Below the pieces are notes generated by a model, which worked only from the letters and a program-made list of their open reading frames with translations, made no database searches and was not told the DNA's origin. DNA of 64,000 nt from Bacillota bacterium (GTDB lineage Bacteria > Bacillota > SHA-98 > UBA4971), in assembly GCA_012842395.1 (NCBI GenBank), contig DUSX01000017.1, forward strand, positions 62,001 through 126,000, read 5' to 3'. Positions 9,865-18,694 of this stretch are shown here, piece after piece. Positions within the stretch are counted from its first letter, which is position 1; each line of letters opens with the position of its first letter. The position numbers and the translations under genes are program-made.

Positions 9865-10710
9865 TCAAACGCCAGCGAAATACCTGTACAGCTCCAGGGA
9901 TATCCTCCGGATGGCCTCTTCACCGTCTCGCGGGCTGGAAAGGTCCTTGCTCAGGATTGTGAGCACGTAGTCGCGCCCCGGGACATAGACTATCCCCGCG
10001 TCGTGCCGCACCCCAGACACCGACCCGGTCTTGTGGGCAATCTCGACGCGCGGCATCTCCCCCGCGAGCAGCTGATCCTCGTCCCTGGGCACGGGCAGCA
10101 GCGCGGGAATGAGGTCGTTGTGCTGCTGCTCCTTCATGATGCGGACCATCTCTCCGCACGCCCAGGCTGAAACCACCTGGCAGCGAGCGATCTTCTCCAA
10201 AAGACCCGTCATGTCCCTCGGGGTTATGGTGTTGGGGATGGGCCTCGCGACCGGCACCATCATGAACTTGCGCCGAAGGACGATCTCGGTGAACCCTAGG
10301 GAGCGCATGGTCTCGTTCACGCGCTCCATCCCAACGATATCTAGGAGAATGTTCGAGGCCGTGTTGTCGCTCACCACGATCATGAGGCGCACCAGGTCTA
10401 TGATAGGAAGCTCCACGCCGGGCGAAAGCACCCGGAGGATGCCCGACCCGCCGACCTTGTCGGTGTCTCGGAGCCTGACGCGGGTCTCGAGATCGAGAAG
10501 CCCTTCCTCGGCCTGCCTGAAGACCTCCACCATGATCGCGATCTTGATGACGCTCGCGGCGTTGAAGGGTTCGTCCGGATTCAGGAGCACTTCCTGAGGG
10601 CCGTGCAGGCTTCTCGCCGCTACGCCGAAGACACCGCCGCCCGCCGTTGCTGCAATAGCAGCGAGCCTCGCCTCGACCTCCGCAGCGTCCACCGCGCCTC
10701 GCCACCTCAC
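9865..10710 (-). CDS. Class A beta-lactamase-like serine hydrolase, cytosolic
   Basis: 281-residue penicillin-recognising-fold protein with all three catalytic signatures: SVIK (Ser53, Lys56), SDN (114-116) and HKTGS (Lys227). It lacks a signal peptide. The stretch where true class A beta-lactamases carry the omega-loop ExxLN instead reads ARPIPNTITPRDM, so deacylation by the usual glutamate is unlikely. It is therefore better read as a cytosolic peptidase or esterase than as a resistance enzyme. The GTG start at 10710 lies in a 4-nt GTGA overlap with the GTPase gene. Confidence 0.82.
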   Translation of the reverse strand: MRWRGAVDAAEVEARLAAIAATAGGGVFGVAARSLHGPQEVLLNPDEPFNAASVIKIAIMVEVFRQAEEGLLDLETRVRLRDTDKVGGSGILRVLSPGVELPIIDLVRLMIVVSDNTASNILLDIVGMERVNETMRSLGFTEIVLRRKFMMVPVARPIPNTITPRDMTGLLEKIARCQVVSAWACGEMVRIMKEQQHNDLIPALLPVPRDEDQLLAGEMPRVEIAHKTGSVSGVRHDAGIVYVPGRDYVLTILSKDLSSPRDGEEAIRRISLELYRYFAGV

Positions 10711-11690
10711 ACGTGCAATTCAACTACATCCCGGTCGTGAAGAACGTAGTCCCGCGGGACGGACTGCCCATCGAACCTCGCTGAACCCCATATCCTCGCG
10801 CTCTTCAGCCTGGACGGAAAGTCACGGTGAACCGCCGCGGCCATGTCCAACACGGTGCTCCCCTTTTTCAAGACGAAGGGCTGGCCCATGTCCGGCGGCT
10901 GGCCCGGCACCTTCGTGTAGATCCTGATGATCCCCAGTAGCTCGAATACCCTGCGTCGGAGGCCTTCGAGGCTCTCCGCGGACCTGACCGACGCCGGCAC
11001 CATCTCCAGGCCCGGCGGCAGGTACTCCCTGATGATCGCCAAGTTATCCTGCGCGCGGGGCAAGTCCGTCTTGGTGGCCACTACCATGCAGTCCTCCAGG
11101 GTGTGTCCTCTCGCGCCTGCCTCAAGCTCCGTCGCATCGCGCAGGATCCTCTTTTCGCCAAGCAGGCTCAATACGTCTTCAAGCTGGTCGAGGCAGTCAT
11201 CTGATGAAGCGTCCGCCACTATGAGCAGTGCATCAGCGTTGCGAAGGGCGCCCGCCATCCCCGGCGGCATCTCTCCGGAGGTTACTGGCGGCATGTCCAC
11301 GAGCTGTATCCAGATGTCTTCGAATTCCATCATGCCTGCCACGGGAAGAACGGTGGAGAACGGATAATCGGCCACCGTCACCTTCGCCCTCGTCAGGGCA
11401 CCCACCAGGGCCGACTTGCCTGAGTTGGGGAAACCGACGAGGGCGACCTGGCCCGCGCCATGCCTCTCTACAAGGAACGGATCCTGGCGGCCGGTCTTCG
11501 CCTTTCTCTCGCTTTCATCCCGCAGCTTTGCCAGGCGCCGCTTGATGTCGGCCTGCAGTTTCTCGGTGCCTTTGTGCTTCGGGATGACGGCGAGCATCTC
11601 CTCGAGCGCGGCGATCTTCTCGGGGATGGTCTTCGCTTCCTTGAAAGCCTGCTCGGCCTCGAGATACTGCGGTGTGAGGTTTGCGGGCAT
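10707..11690 (-). CDS. OBG/DRG-type GTPase with TGS domain
   Basis: 327 residues: an N-terminal helical region, a G domain with G1 GFPNSGKS (about residues 85-92), a degenerate G3 (DMPP instead of DxPG) and G4 TKTD, then a C-terminal TGS domain (KKGSTVLDMAAAVHRDF). Proteins of this type bind ribosomes or RNA in other organisms; the exact role of this branch is not established. It is first in a four-gene operon with cell-wall or sugar-type hydrolases, an odd partnership. ATG at 11690; the ribosome site is weak. Confidence 0.85.
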   Translation of the reverse strand: MPANLTPQYLEAEQAFKEAKTIPEKIAALEEMLAVIPKHKGTEKLQADIKRRLAKLRDESERKAKTGRQDPFLVERHGAGQVALVGFPNSGKSALVGALTRAKVTVADYPFSTVLPVAGMMEFEDIWIQLVDMPPVTSGEMPPGMAGALRNADALLIVADASSDDCLDQLEDVLSLLGEKRILRDATELEAGARGHTLEDCMVVATKTDLPRAQDNLAIIREYLPPGLEMVPASVRSAESLEGLRRRVFELLGIIRIYTKVPGQPPDMGQPFVLKKGSTVLDMAAAVHRDFPSRLKSARIWGSARFDGQSVPRDYVLHDRDVVELHV

Positions 11691-12152
11691 CAGCTCTCAC
11701 TCGTCCTCATAGTGATACACCGGGATGTCATCGGCAGCTCACAGAGCCGCCATGTGGGCGAGCCCGAGTAACACCGTAACACCGGGCTGTCTCGCACTTA
11801 TCATTTTATCATGCACGCACCGTCCCTGCTACCGTTTTCGGCCCGGCGGCTTGGGGGCCCGGCGGCTCGGCCGGGTGGCATCATGGGCGGCGTGACCTGC
11901 GTGTGCCCAGGACTTGGTTGAATCGCTGGTCCATGCGGCTCAGTTGCCCTGGCTGGGTTCTTGAGTTATAATCGGGCACGTGGGAGGAAGGGGCGGCGTG
12001 TTGCCGCGCTCTTCGGAGGCTTCACTAATAACGCGCAGGGCACCGGAGCTGCGGCGCCCCGTCACGTGGAGCTGCGCGGCGCAGCGCGCGGGGCTCGGAC
12101 GTGGACGGCGCAACTCGGAGGCAATGGCGCTGGCTGCGCTAGGGGGAGAGGT
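11691..12152. other. Divergent intergenic region, GTPase operon / glgP
   Basis: 462 nt without a gene. The left part holds a hairpin, AGCCCG paired with CGGGCT (11761-11788), whose loop contains the direct repeat GTAACACC twice; it would lie in the leader of the GTPase operon. The right part holds the glgP promoter and a leader of about 170 nt with no recognised riboswitch. Confidence 0.6.
11944..11972 (+). promoter_or_regulatory. Sigma-A-type promoter of glgP
   Basis: TTGCCC at 11944-11949, a 17-nt spacer and a perfect TATAAT at 11967-11972. Transcription would start near 11979, leaving a GC-rich leader of about 170 nt before the glgP ATG. Confidence 0.75.
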
Positions 12153-13808
12153 ATGTACAGAGATAGCGCCACGCAGCCACCGAGGGTGGCGTACTTCTGC
12201 ATGGAATTCGGCCTCCACGAGGAGCTCAGGATCTATGCTGGAGGGCTCGGGATACTCGCGGGCGACTACCTGAAGTCAGCGTGCGATCTCAGCCTTCCGG
12301 TAGTGGGGGTCGGAATACTCTGGCGGCAAGGGTACACAAAGCAAATGATAGGCGAGGACGGGAGGCCGTTTGACGCGTATCCCTGCTATTCCTACGAGTT
12401 CCTCAAGGACACGCGCAAGCGCGTGACGGTCAAGATACGCGGCCGTGACGTTGTCTGCAAGATCTGGCTCGTGGACAGGTACGGGAACGCGCCGCTGTAC
12501 CTCCTCGACACGAACGTCCCCGAGAACGAGGACAGATGGATAACAGGCCAGCTCTACGGCTGGTTCGGCGAGGAGCGCGTCGCTCAAGAGATGGTCCTTG
12601 GAATAGGCGGGGTTAGGGCCCTCCGGGCTCTTGGCATAGACGTGGACGTGTACCACTTCAACGACGGACACCCCGTCTTCGCAGGTATCGAGCTCATCCG
12701 TGAGAAGATGTCCCGCGGGATGAGCTTCGACCAGGCGCTCGCCGCGACGCGGCGGGAGGTGGTCTTCACGACTCACACGCCCGTGAGGGAGGGCAACGAA
12801 TCCCACGGGCACGAGCTCCTGCGCTACATGGGGGCTTACAACGGGCTATCAAAAGAGCAGATGGCGAGGATCGGGGGGGACCCCTTCAACATGACCGTGG
12901 CGGGGTTGCGGCTCTCGCGCATCTCAAACGCTGTAGCCGAGCTGCACTGCGAGACCGCTAACAGGATGTGGCAGGACGTCGCGGAGAGATCGCCCATCGT
13001 GGCTGTGACAAACGGGGTCCATCCCGGCACGTGGCAGGATGAGGCGGTCCGCGAGGCGTTCGAATCGGGCGGAGACCTGTGGGCGGTTCACCAACGCGCG
13101 AAGGCCGCGTTGCTGGAGGAGATCAAGGCGAGATCCGGCGTCTCCTTGAAGCAGGAGAACATCCTAGTGGGATTTGCGAGGCGTGCGGCGCCGTATAAGC
13201 GCAGCGACCTCATATTCCGGCGGCCGGAGGTGATCGACCCCTACCTCAGGAGCGGCAGGCTACAGCTTGTGTTCTCCGGTAAAGGTCACCCCCTTGATGA
13301 CGTGGGCAAGGATATCGTCGCGAACCTCGTGCGCATGGCGAAGCGATACCCGGAGAGCGTGGTGTTCGTGCCGGACTACGACATGAAGGTGGGGCGCCTC
13401 CTCACCCGCGGGTGCGACGTGTGGCTCAACAACCCCGCGAGGCCGCTCGAGGCGAGCGGCACCTCCGGGATGAAGGCCGCCATGAACGGCGTCCTCAACC
13501 TGAGCGTCCTGGACGGGTGGTGGCCGGAGGCGTGCGACCACGGGCGCAACGGCTGGCAGTTCGGCGATGGATACGAAGGTCCTGGGCAGGATGACCATGA
13601 CCTCGATGCCCTCTACAGGGTGCTGCTCGGGGAGGTCCTGCCGACGTACTATGAGAATCGGGCGAAGTGGGTTGAGATGATGAAGGCAAGCATAGCCTCT
13701 ACAACCGAGAGGTTCTCCTCCCACCGAATGCTCGAGGAGTATTACGCACGACTCTACGTTCCGGTCGCCGCGTCGAAGCAGGTAGCGGCCTCTTCCGAGG
13801 GGCGGTGA
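12153..13808 (+). CDS. glgP: Alpha-glucan (glycogen) phosphorylase, short form (GT35)
   Basis: Releases glucose-1-phosphate from glycogen or maltodextrin using pyridoxal phosphate. The ATG at 12153 has a GGGGGAG site and gives 551 residues starting RDSATQPPRVAYFCMEFGLHEELRIYAGG, as in the bacterial TIGR02094-like group. The PLP lysine lies in EASGTSGMKAAMNG, followed by NLSVLDGWW. At 551 residues it is at the short end for this group. The frame extends upstream to 11961, but that part overlaps the promoter and is not coding. It pairs functionally with glgA. Confidence 0.92.
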   Translation: MYRDSATQPPRVAYFCMEFGLHEELRIYAGGLGILAGDYLKSACDLSLPVVGVGILWRQGYTKQMIGEDGRPFDAYPCYSYEFLKDTRKRVTVKIRGRDVVCKIWLVDRYGNAPLYLLDTNVPENEDRWITGQLYGWFGEERVAQEMVLGIGGVRALRALGIDVDVYHFNDGHPVFAGIELIREKMSRGMSFDQALAATRREVVFTTHTPVREGNESHGHELLRYMGAYNGLSKEQMARIGGDPFNMTVAGLRLSRISNAVAELHCETANRMWQDVAERSPIVAVTNGVHPGTWQDEAVREAFESGGDLWAVHQRAKAALLEEIKARSGVSLKQENILVGFARRAAPYKRSDLIFRRPEVIDPYLRSGRLQLVFSGKGHPLDDVGKDIVANLVRMAKRYPESVVFVPDYDMKVGRLLTRGCDVWLNNPARPLEASGTSGMKAAMNGVLNLSVLDGWWPEACDHGRNGWQFGDGYEGPGQDDHDLDALYRVLLGEVLPTYYENRAKWVEMMKASIASTTERFSSHRMLEEYYARLYVPVAASKQVAASSEGR

Positions 13809-13858
13809 CCCCGCACACCGCCGGGCGTCCCGGGGATCTTTGGGATAAAACTCGAACG

Positions 13859-13886
13859 AACGGGCCCGCGCGCACGCGGGCCCGTT
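13859..13886. terminator. Bidirectional terminator between glgP and the P-type ATPase gene
   Basis: Perfect 12-bp stem AACGGGCCCGCG / CGCGGGCCCGTT with a CGCA loop, placed between two convergent stops (13808 and 13924). It ends in TTTC on the plus strand. Confidence 0.8.
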
Positions 13887-13923
13887 TCACACCACGGCGC
13901 GGCGTCTCCGCGTGCGTCCATGC

Positions 13924-16437
13924 TTAGTCGCCGCGCTCGGCCGCGGGCGTTGCGCTCCCGGACGCGAGCGCGATGAACTTCCCTATTTCCACGATGACGA
14001 GCAGCGCTATAGCCAGGCCGAACACCATGAGCCATTCCCCCGCTGAAAGCGGCACGACCCCAAGAACCCTGCGCACCGCCGGCACGGCCACCGCGCCGAT
14101 GGCCAACGCAAAGCCGCCGGCCACCGAGACGAGAAGCGGCCTGTTTGCGAGAAGGTGACCTGTGTGGAAGATGCTCCTCCGCATGCTCCGGTACGCGAAT
14201 ACGTACACGAGCGATATGATCGCGAGCGTCGCAAAGGACAGGGTGCGCGCGAGCGTGAGGTCGTGATGGACCAGCCAGTAGTGACCGAACATGGCGAGAC
14301 ACCCCACCGCGGCTGTTATGCTTATGGCGGCTATGAGACCGATGCCGAGCCTGCCGAGGATCGGCTCGGAAAGCGGCTTGGGCTTCTCGCGCATGATGCC
14401 CTTCTCCGCGGGCTCGAACCCGAGCACTATATCCACGGGGCCGTCACAGATCAGGTGTATCCAGAGGATCTGAGCAACCACGAGAGGCGCAGCCCATCGC
14501 ATGATCATCGCGCCGAAGATGAGCAGTATCTCCGCAAACGAGTTGGATAGCGTATACGACACGACCTTCTTGATGTTGTCGAACACCACGCGACCCTCTT
14601 CGACCGCGGCCACGATGGTCTTGAAGTTGCTGTCAAGCAGGACCAGGTCGGCCGTCTCTTTCGCCACGTCGGTCGCCCCGCCTACGACTACTCCGATGTC
14701 GGACTTCTTCAACGCCGGGGCATCGTTCACGCCGTCACCCACCATGGCGACGACCTCGCCAGCGTCCTGCAGAGCCGACACTATCCTGAGCTTTTGGTGC
14801 GGCGATATGCGCGCGAAGACCACGATGTCCCGCACGCGCGAGGCGAGGTCGCTCGCGCTCATGGCGTCGAGGGCTTTCCCGTCCACGACCCCGCCGGGAG
14901 GGACGTCCAGGCCCAGCCGCCTCGCGACGTGGAGGGCCGTGCGCTCGTAGTCGCCGGTAACGATCTTGACCTTGATGCCGGCATCGCGGCAAGTCTTGAC
15001 GGCCTCCACCACCTCATCCCGGATCGGGTCCTCGATACCCACGAGCCCGGCCCAGGCGTATCCCCTGCATCCCGCGTCCGCGGTCTCCCGAGCCTCGTCT
15101 TCCTCGTCGTCCTCCTTGACGGCGATGCCGAGCACCTTGAGACCTTGGTCGGCCCATGACTCCACCACCCGGGCGATCTCCTCCTTGCGCGCGTCCGAAA
15201 GGTCGCACATAGCCGCCACGACCTCTGGCGCCCCCTTCACGAAGACCACGCGCTTCCCTTCGACCAGGCTCACCACACGCATGTACTTGGTCTCGCTCGA
15301 GAAGGGCTCCTCGTCGACGCGCTCCGCCTGCCTTGCGAAGGCTTCCGGATCTTTGATGCCGTTCTCGCGCGCGAACTCCCACAGAGCAACCTCGAGCGAA
15401 TCCTCTAGGTTGTTGCACAATACCAGGGCCTGCACGGCACGCTCAGGCATGTCGAACTCCGTGCGAGTAACCGACATCACGCCCTTGGTGAGTGTTCCCG
15501 TCTTGTCAGTGCATATCGTCGTGACCGAACCGAGAGTCTCAACGGCAAGAAGCTTTTTCACAAGGCCGTTGCGCTTCAGAATCCGGCGCATGCCGATGAC
15601 GAGGATGACCGTCACGGCGATGAGAAGCCCTTCGGGAATGGCTGCGATGGCCAGGATGATGGCCACGCGCACCATTTCCAAGACAGGTTTGCCCGTGGCA
15701 ACGCCGATGAGGAAGAGCGCCACGGTGACGCCGATGACGAGCCGCGTGAGCGTGCGGCTGAATGCAGCCAGCCTGACCTGCAGCGGAGTCTCGCGTTCCT
15801 CGCTCTCGGAAAGGCTCGTGGCGATCCTACCCAGTTCTGTGTCCTTGCCCGTGCGGGTGACCTCCATGATGCCCCGGCCCGAGAGCACCGTAGTGCCCAT
15901 GTACACCTGGTTTCGGCCCGGCTCCTCCGCCTTGAAGACGGGCTCGCTTTCGCCGGTCAGGATGGCCTCGTTCACAGACATCTTCACGCTCTCGAGCACG
16001 GCGCCGTCTGCAGGCACCCTGTCACCCGCAGTGAGGATGACTATGTCCCCTGGGACGATCTCGCGGACCTCCACCTCTCGGCGCTCTCCCGCCCTCACCA
16101 CGGTTGCAGTGGGTTTTACGAGCTTGCGGAGGCTTTCATACGTTTGCCTGGCCTGGTATTCCTGAACGAACCCAAGCACGGCATCAAAGATCACCACTGC
16201 CATGATGATCAGAAAGTCGTTGTATTCCTTCAACAGCAAGGACACGAGCCCAGCTCCAAGGATCACGTATACGAGTGGGCTCGTGAACTGCGACAGAAAG
16301 ATGGCGAGCCGCGACGGGCCCTTACGCGATGGCAAGGCATTCGGCCCGTACTTGCGAAGCCGCTCCTCCACCTCGCCATCGGAAAGCCCCTGAAACGGGC
16401 CGAAGTAAGCCTCAAGAGTCTGCGTCGCCATGGTCAT
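13924..16437 (-). CDS. P2-type cation-transporting ATPase (Ca2+-ATPase-like)
   Basis: 837-residue ion pump of the inner membrane. Visible: the cytosolic N-terminal cation-ATPase domain (LSDGEVEERLRKYGPN), TGES (161-164), PEGL in M4 (268-271), the phosphorylated Asp311 in DKTGTLT, KGAPE, and GDGVNDAP. M5 keeps SNSFAE, but M6 reads HLICDGPVDIVLGFEP instead of the usual NLVTDGLPA, so ion selectivity is uncertain. The ATG at 16437 follows GGGAGG by about 4 nt (a second ATG is at 16431). A GTG at 16467 overlapping the trmB-like stop is an alternative. Co-transcribed with the regulator upstream. Confidence 0.9.
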   Translation of the reverse strand: MTMATQTLEAYFGPFQGLSDGEVEERLRKYGPNALPSRKGPSRLAIFLSQFTSPLVYVILGAGLVSLLLKEYNDFLIIMAVVIFDAVLGFVQEYQARQTYESLRKLVKPTATVVRAGERREVEVREIVPGDIVILTAGDRVPADGAVLESVKMSVNEAILTGESEPVFKAEEPGRNQVYMGTTVLSGRGIMEVTRTGKDTELGRIATSLSESEERETPLQVRLAAFSRTLTRLVIGVTVALFLIGVATGKPVLEMVRVAIILAIAAIPEGLLIAVTVILVIGMRRILKRNGLVKKLLAVETLGSVTTICTDKTGTLTKGVMSVTRTEFDMPERAVQALVLCNNLEDSLEVALWEFARENGIKDPEAFARQAERVDEEPFSSETKYMRVVSLVEGKRVVFVKGAPEVVAAMCDLSDARKEEIARVVESWADQGLKVLGIAVKEDDEEDEARETADAGCRGYAWAGLVGIEDPIRDEVVEAVKTCRDAGIKVKIVTGDYERTALHVARRLGLDVPPGGVVDGKALDAMSASDLASRVRDIVVFARISPHQKLRIVSALQDAGEVVAMVGDGVNDAPALKKSDIGVVVGGATDVAKETADLVLLDSNFKTIVAAVEEGRVVFDNIKKVVSYTLSNSFAEILLIFGAMIMRWAAPLVVAQILWIHLICDGPVDIVLGFEPAEKGIMREKPKPLSEPILGRLGIGLIAAISITAAVGCLAMFGHYWLVHHDLTLARTLSFATLAIISLVYVFAYRSMRRSIFHTGHLLANRPLLVSVAGGFALAIGAVAVPAVRRVLGVVPLSAGEWLMVFGLAIALLVIVEIGKFIALASGSATPAAERGD

Positions 16438-16463
16438 CGCTCCTCCCAAGATAGTCGGGCGCG

Positions 16464-17240
16464 TCACTCACCGAAGATCGCCTTGCGCTCCTCTGGGGTC
16501 AACACAGCCCAAAGGTCCCTGCCGAGCCTCTCTGATGCACGCTGCGTGAACATCTCCTGCCAGATGTACTGCCTCGCGATGAACACCAGGTGCCTATTGC
16601 CTGTCCAGACCGCCGTATCCTCCGCACCCGTGCCGCCGACCAGGGCCTGGGCGCCATCGGCCACAACCACTATGCTCTGGCCTAGTTGCTGGAAAACGCT
16701 CTCCGCCTGTGGGTGCCTGACGACCTGTCCGAACCCGAGCTCGGCATCGCCCGAAACGAGCACGCGGACGCGCACACCCCTCTCGTGCGCCTCCTGGAGC
16801 TGCGGCATCACATCCACGAGCGTCCGGTCGCTCGCTGCGAGCAGGAGCTCTTCCCTCGCACCACCTATCATGTCCCTCGCCTTGCTCAGGATTGCGTCTC
16901 GCCCCTCGATGTTCCATGCCTGGTCGAGTGGGACCAGCGTCTCGTAGTGGGCGAGGGTCTCGTGCGCGACGTCGATGGCGTCCTCGTACTTGTGGCGCAT
17001 GTTGTCCAGAAGGGCGTTCACGGGAACGGGTGCATACCGTGTGGTGTCGCCCTGCTGCAGCGTGAGCACCGCGCCTCTGTTGACGAGCCTGCCCAGCGCC
17101 TCGTACACCATCGACCGCGGGATGCCTGCTTCTTTGCTGATCTGGTACCCGGTCGCTGGGTTCGACCGCAGGAGGGCGAGGTAGGTTTTGGCCTCGTATT
17201 CAGTAAACCCAAGGGATGTTAGAGCCGTGAGGGGGTCCAC
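16464..17240 (-). CDS. TrmB-family transcriptional regulator
   Basis: 258 residues: an N-terminal winged helix (LGFTEYEAKTYLALLRSNPATGYQISKEAGIPRS region, residues about 10-60), a linker helix, and a C-terminal TrmB/PLD-like effector domain (AREELLLAASDR...RGVRVRVLVSG). Family members are usually sugar- or metabolite-responsive regulators. The start is GTG at 17240, with GGAGG upstream. It directly precedes the P-type ATPase gene, probably regulating it and itself through the palindrome at 17301-17312. Confidence 0.85.
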   Translation of the reverse strand: MDPLTALTSLGFTEYEAKTYLALLRSNPATGYQISKEAGIPRSMVYEALGRLVNRGAVLTLQQGDTTRYAPVPVNALLDNMRHKYEDAIDVAHETLAHYETLVPLDQAWNIEGRDAILSKARDMIGGAREELLLAASDRTLVDVMPQLQEAHERGVRVRVLVSGDAELGFGQVVRHPQAESVFQQLGQSIVVVADGAQALVGGTGAEDTAVWTGNRHLVFIARQYIWQEMFTQRASERLGRDLWAVLTPEERKAIFGE

Positions 17241-17300
17241 CGCGTTCCATACCTCCGGCGATTCTGCAGTTCTCTAGTATTCCTGATTGAGATTACGTGG

Positions 17301-17312
17301 TTCGTTTACGAA
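17301..17312. promoter_or_regulatory. Palindromic operator in front of the TrmB gene
   Basis: TTCGTTTACGAA: 5-bp arms TTCGT / ACGAA around TT, lying about +5 to +16 from the predicted transcription start. A roadblock-type site for autoregulation is inferred. Confidence 0.5.
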
Positions 17313-17323
17313 ACACTACTCTC

Positions 17324-17352
17324 AGTGTATATGACGGTCGCCGCGCTGTCAA
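17324..17352 (-). promoter_or_regulatory. Sigma-A-type promoter of the TrmB / P-type ATPase operon
   Basis: On the minus strand, a perfect TTGACA (17352-17347), 17-nt spacer, and TACACT (17329-17324). Confidence 0.7.
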
Positions 17353-17430
17353 GGGCGAAGAAGAGACAGAGAAAAAAGGGGACGGCGCGCTCGCGGTCAA
17401 GAGACGAGGTGAAAACCCATGACGCCGCAC

Positions 17431-18672
17431 CTAGACGACAACCCAGATGCCGACGGCAGCGAGCAGGCCCATCATGCCACCGAAGAGGAACGTCGCTTGA
17501 GGGCCGAAGAGGTTCCAGAGGAATCCTGCGAGGAGCGAGGCCGGGAGGAGGCCCACCCCGACCAAGGTCGCGTGAAGGCCGATGGTGGTGGCCCTCAGCT
17601 GCACCGGAGCGATGTCCGCCACAAGCGCCTTCTCAATCCCTTCAGTAAGCGCGATGTACGCGCCGTAAACGGAGAAGAGCGCCCACACGTGCCACGGCGC
17701 CCTCGCAAACGCGAAGCCCAGATACACGAGGCCGTACATGGCGTAGCCCGCGACAAGAAGCGTCTTCCGGCCCACTCTGTCCGAAAGGTGCCCGGCCGGG
17801 TAGGACAACACCGAATAGACCACATTGTAGAGGAAATACACGAGGAGCACCTTCTCGGGACCAAAGCCGAGGTCGCCCGCACGAAGGATGAGGAATTGGT
17901 TGGATGAGTTGCCGAGGGCAAAGAGGAACACCACGATGAGGAATCCGCGCAGGCGGCGATCCAGCTTCGACCACTGGAAAGGCAGCGACTTCCGTCGCCT
18001 GGCCGCGGGGACCGGGCGACATTCGGTCCCGCCTTCGCCTCTCGTGCGACCGTCGGCTCTGGCTGCGCTGCTACCGGTGCAGGAGTCCTCGGCGGACGCT
18101 GCCGTCTCATCCGCGTCCACTCTGGTCTCACGCGCGAGGAAGAGGACCGCCACCCCCATGAAGGCAGGCACCATGGCCCACAGGAATACGCGAGCGTAAT
18201 CCCCCTTGTACGCCACAACGAAATAGTACGCAAGCAGCACCCCTGCCGCCGCCCCCAGGGTGTCCAGGGCCCTGTGCAATCCGTATGCCCGTCCCCGCGT
18301 CTCGGGAGTAGACGAGTCAGCGATCAGGGCATCGCGCGGCGCTGTGCGAATGCCCTTGCCGAGCCTGTCAATGACCCTGGCAACCAGCACCGCTGGCCAC
18401 GAACGCGCGACATACAGGACGACCTTCCCCGCGGTGGACGAGCCGTATCCCAAGATCGCGAGGGGCTTCTTCCGCCCGAAAAGGTCGGCGAGATATCCCG
18501 AGAAGACCTTCAACAAGCTCGCCAAGCTTTCCGCTATGCCCTCGATGAGCCCGACCACGGCAGGCGTCGCGCCCAGCCGTGTTGTAAGGAAAAGGGGCAG
18601 GAGAGGGTAGACCATTTCAGTGCTGATGTCCGTGAGCAGACTCACCAAGCCAAGGATGATCACATTGAACAC
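17431..18672 (-). CDS. MFS transporter (drug/metabolite efflux type)
   Basis: 413 residues, about 12 membrane segments. The N-terminus FGLVSLLTDISTEMVYPLLPLF-like pattern and the LADLFGRKKP loop between TM2 and TM3 fit the major facilitator superfamily. A long charged cytoplasmic loop (about residues 200-250) separates the two halves. The GTG at 18672 has GGGGAG 9 nt upstream and is preferred to the ATG at 18681, which abuts that site. It lies 22 nt after the ChrB-like gene, so the substrate is probably the compound or anion sensed there; chromate is possible but unproven. Confidence 0.85.
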   Translation of the reverse strand: MFNVIILGLVSLLTDISTEMVYPLLPLFLTTRLGATPAVVGLIEGIAESLASLLKVFSGYLADLFGRKKPLAILGYGSSTAGKVVLYVARSWPAVLVARVIDRLGKGIRTAPRDALIADSSTPETRGRAYGLHRALDTLGAAAGVLLAYYFVVAYKGDYARVFLWAMVPAFMGVAVLFLARETRVDADETAASAEDSCTGSSAARADGRTRGEGGTECRPVPAARRRKSLPFQWSKLDRRLRGFLIVVFLFALGNSSNQFLILRAGDLGFGPEKVLLVYFLYNVVYSVLSYPAGHLSDRVGRKTLLVAGYAMYGLVYLGFAFARAPWHVWALFSVYGAYIALTEGIEKALVADIAPVQLRATTIGLHATLVGVGLLPASLLAGFLWNLFGPQATFLFGGMMGLLAAVGIWVVV

Positions 18673-18694
18673 GCCACACATCTCCCCTGAAGGC

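Noticed and set aside
9865-10710. Antibiotic-resistance beta-lactamase
   Set aside because: No signal peptide and no omega-loop glutamate; operon context is metabolic.
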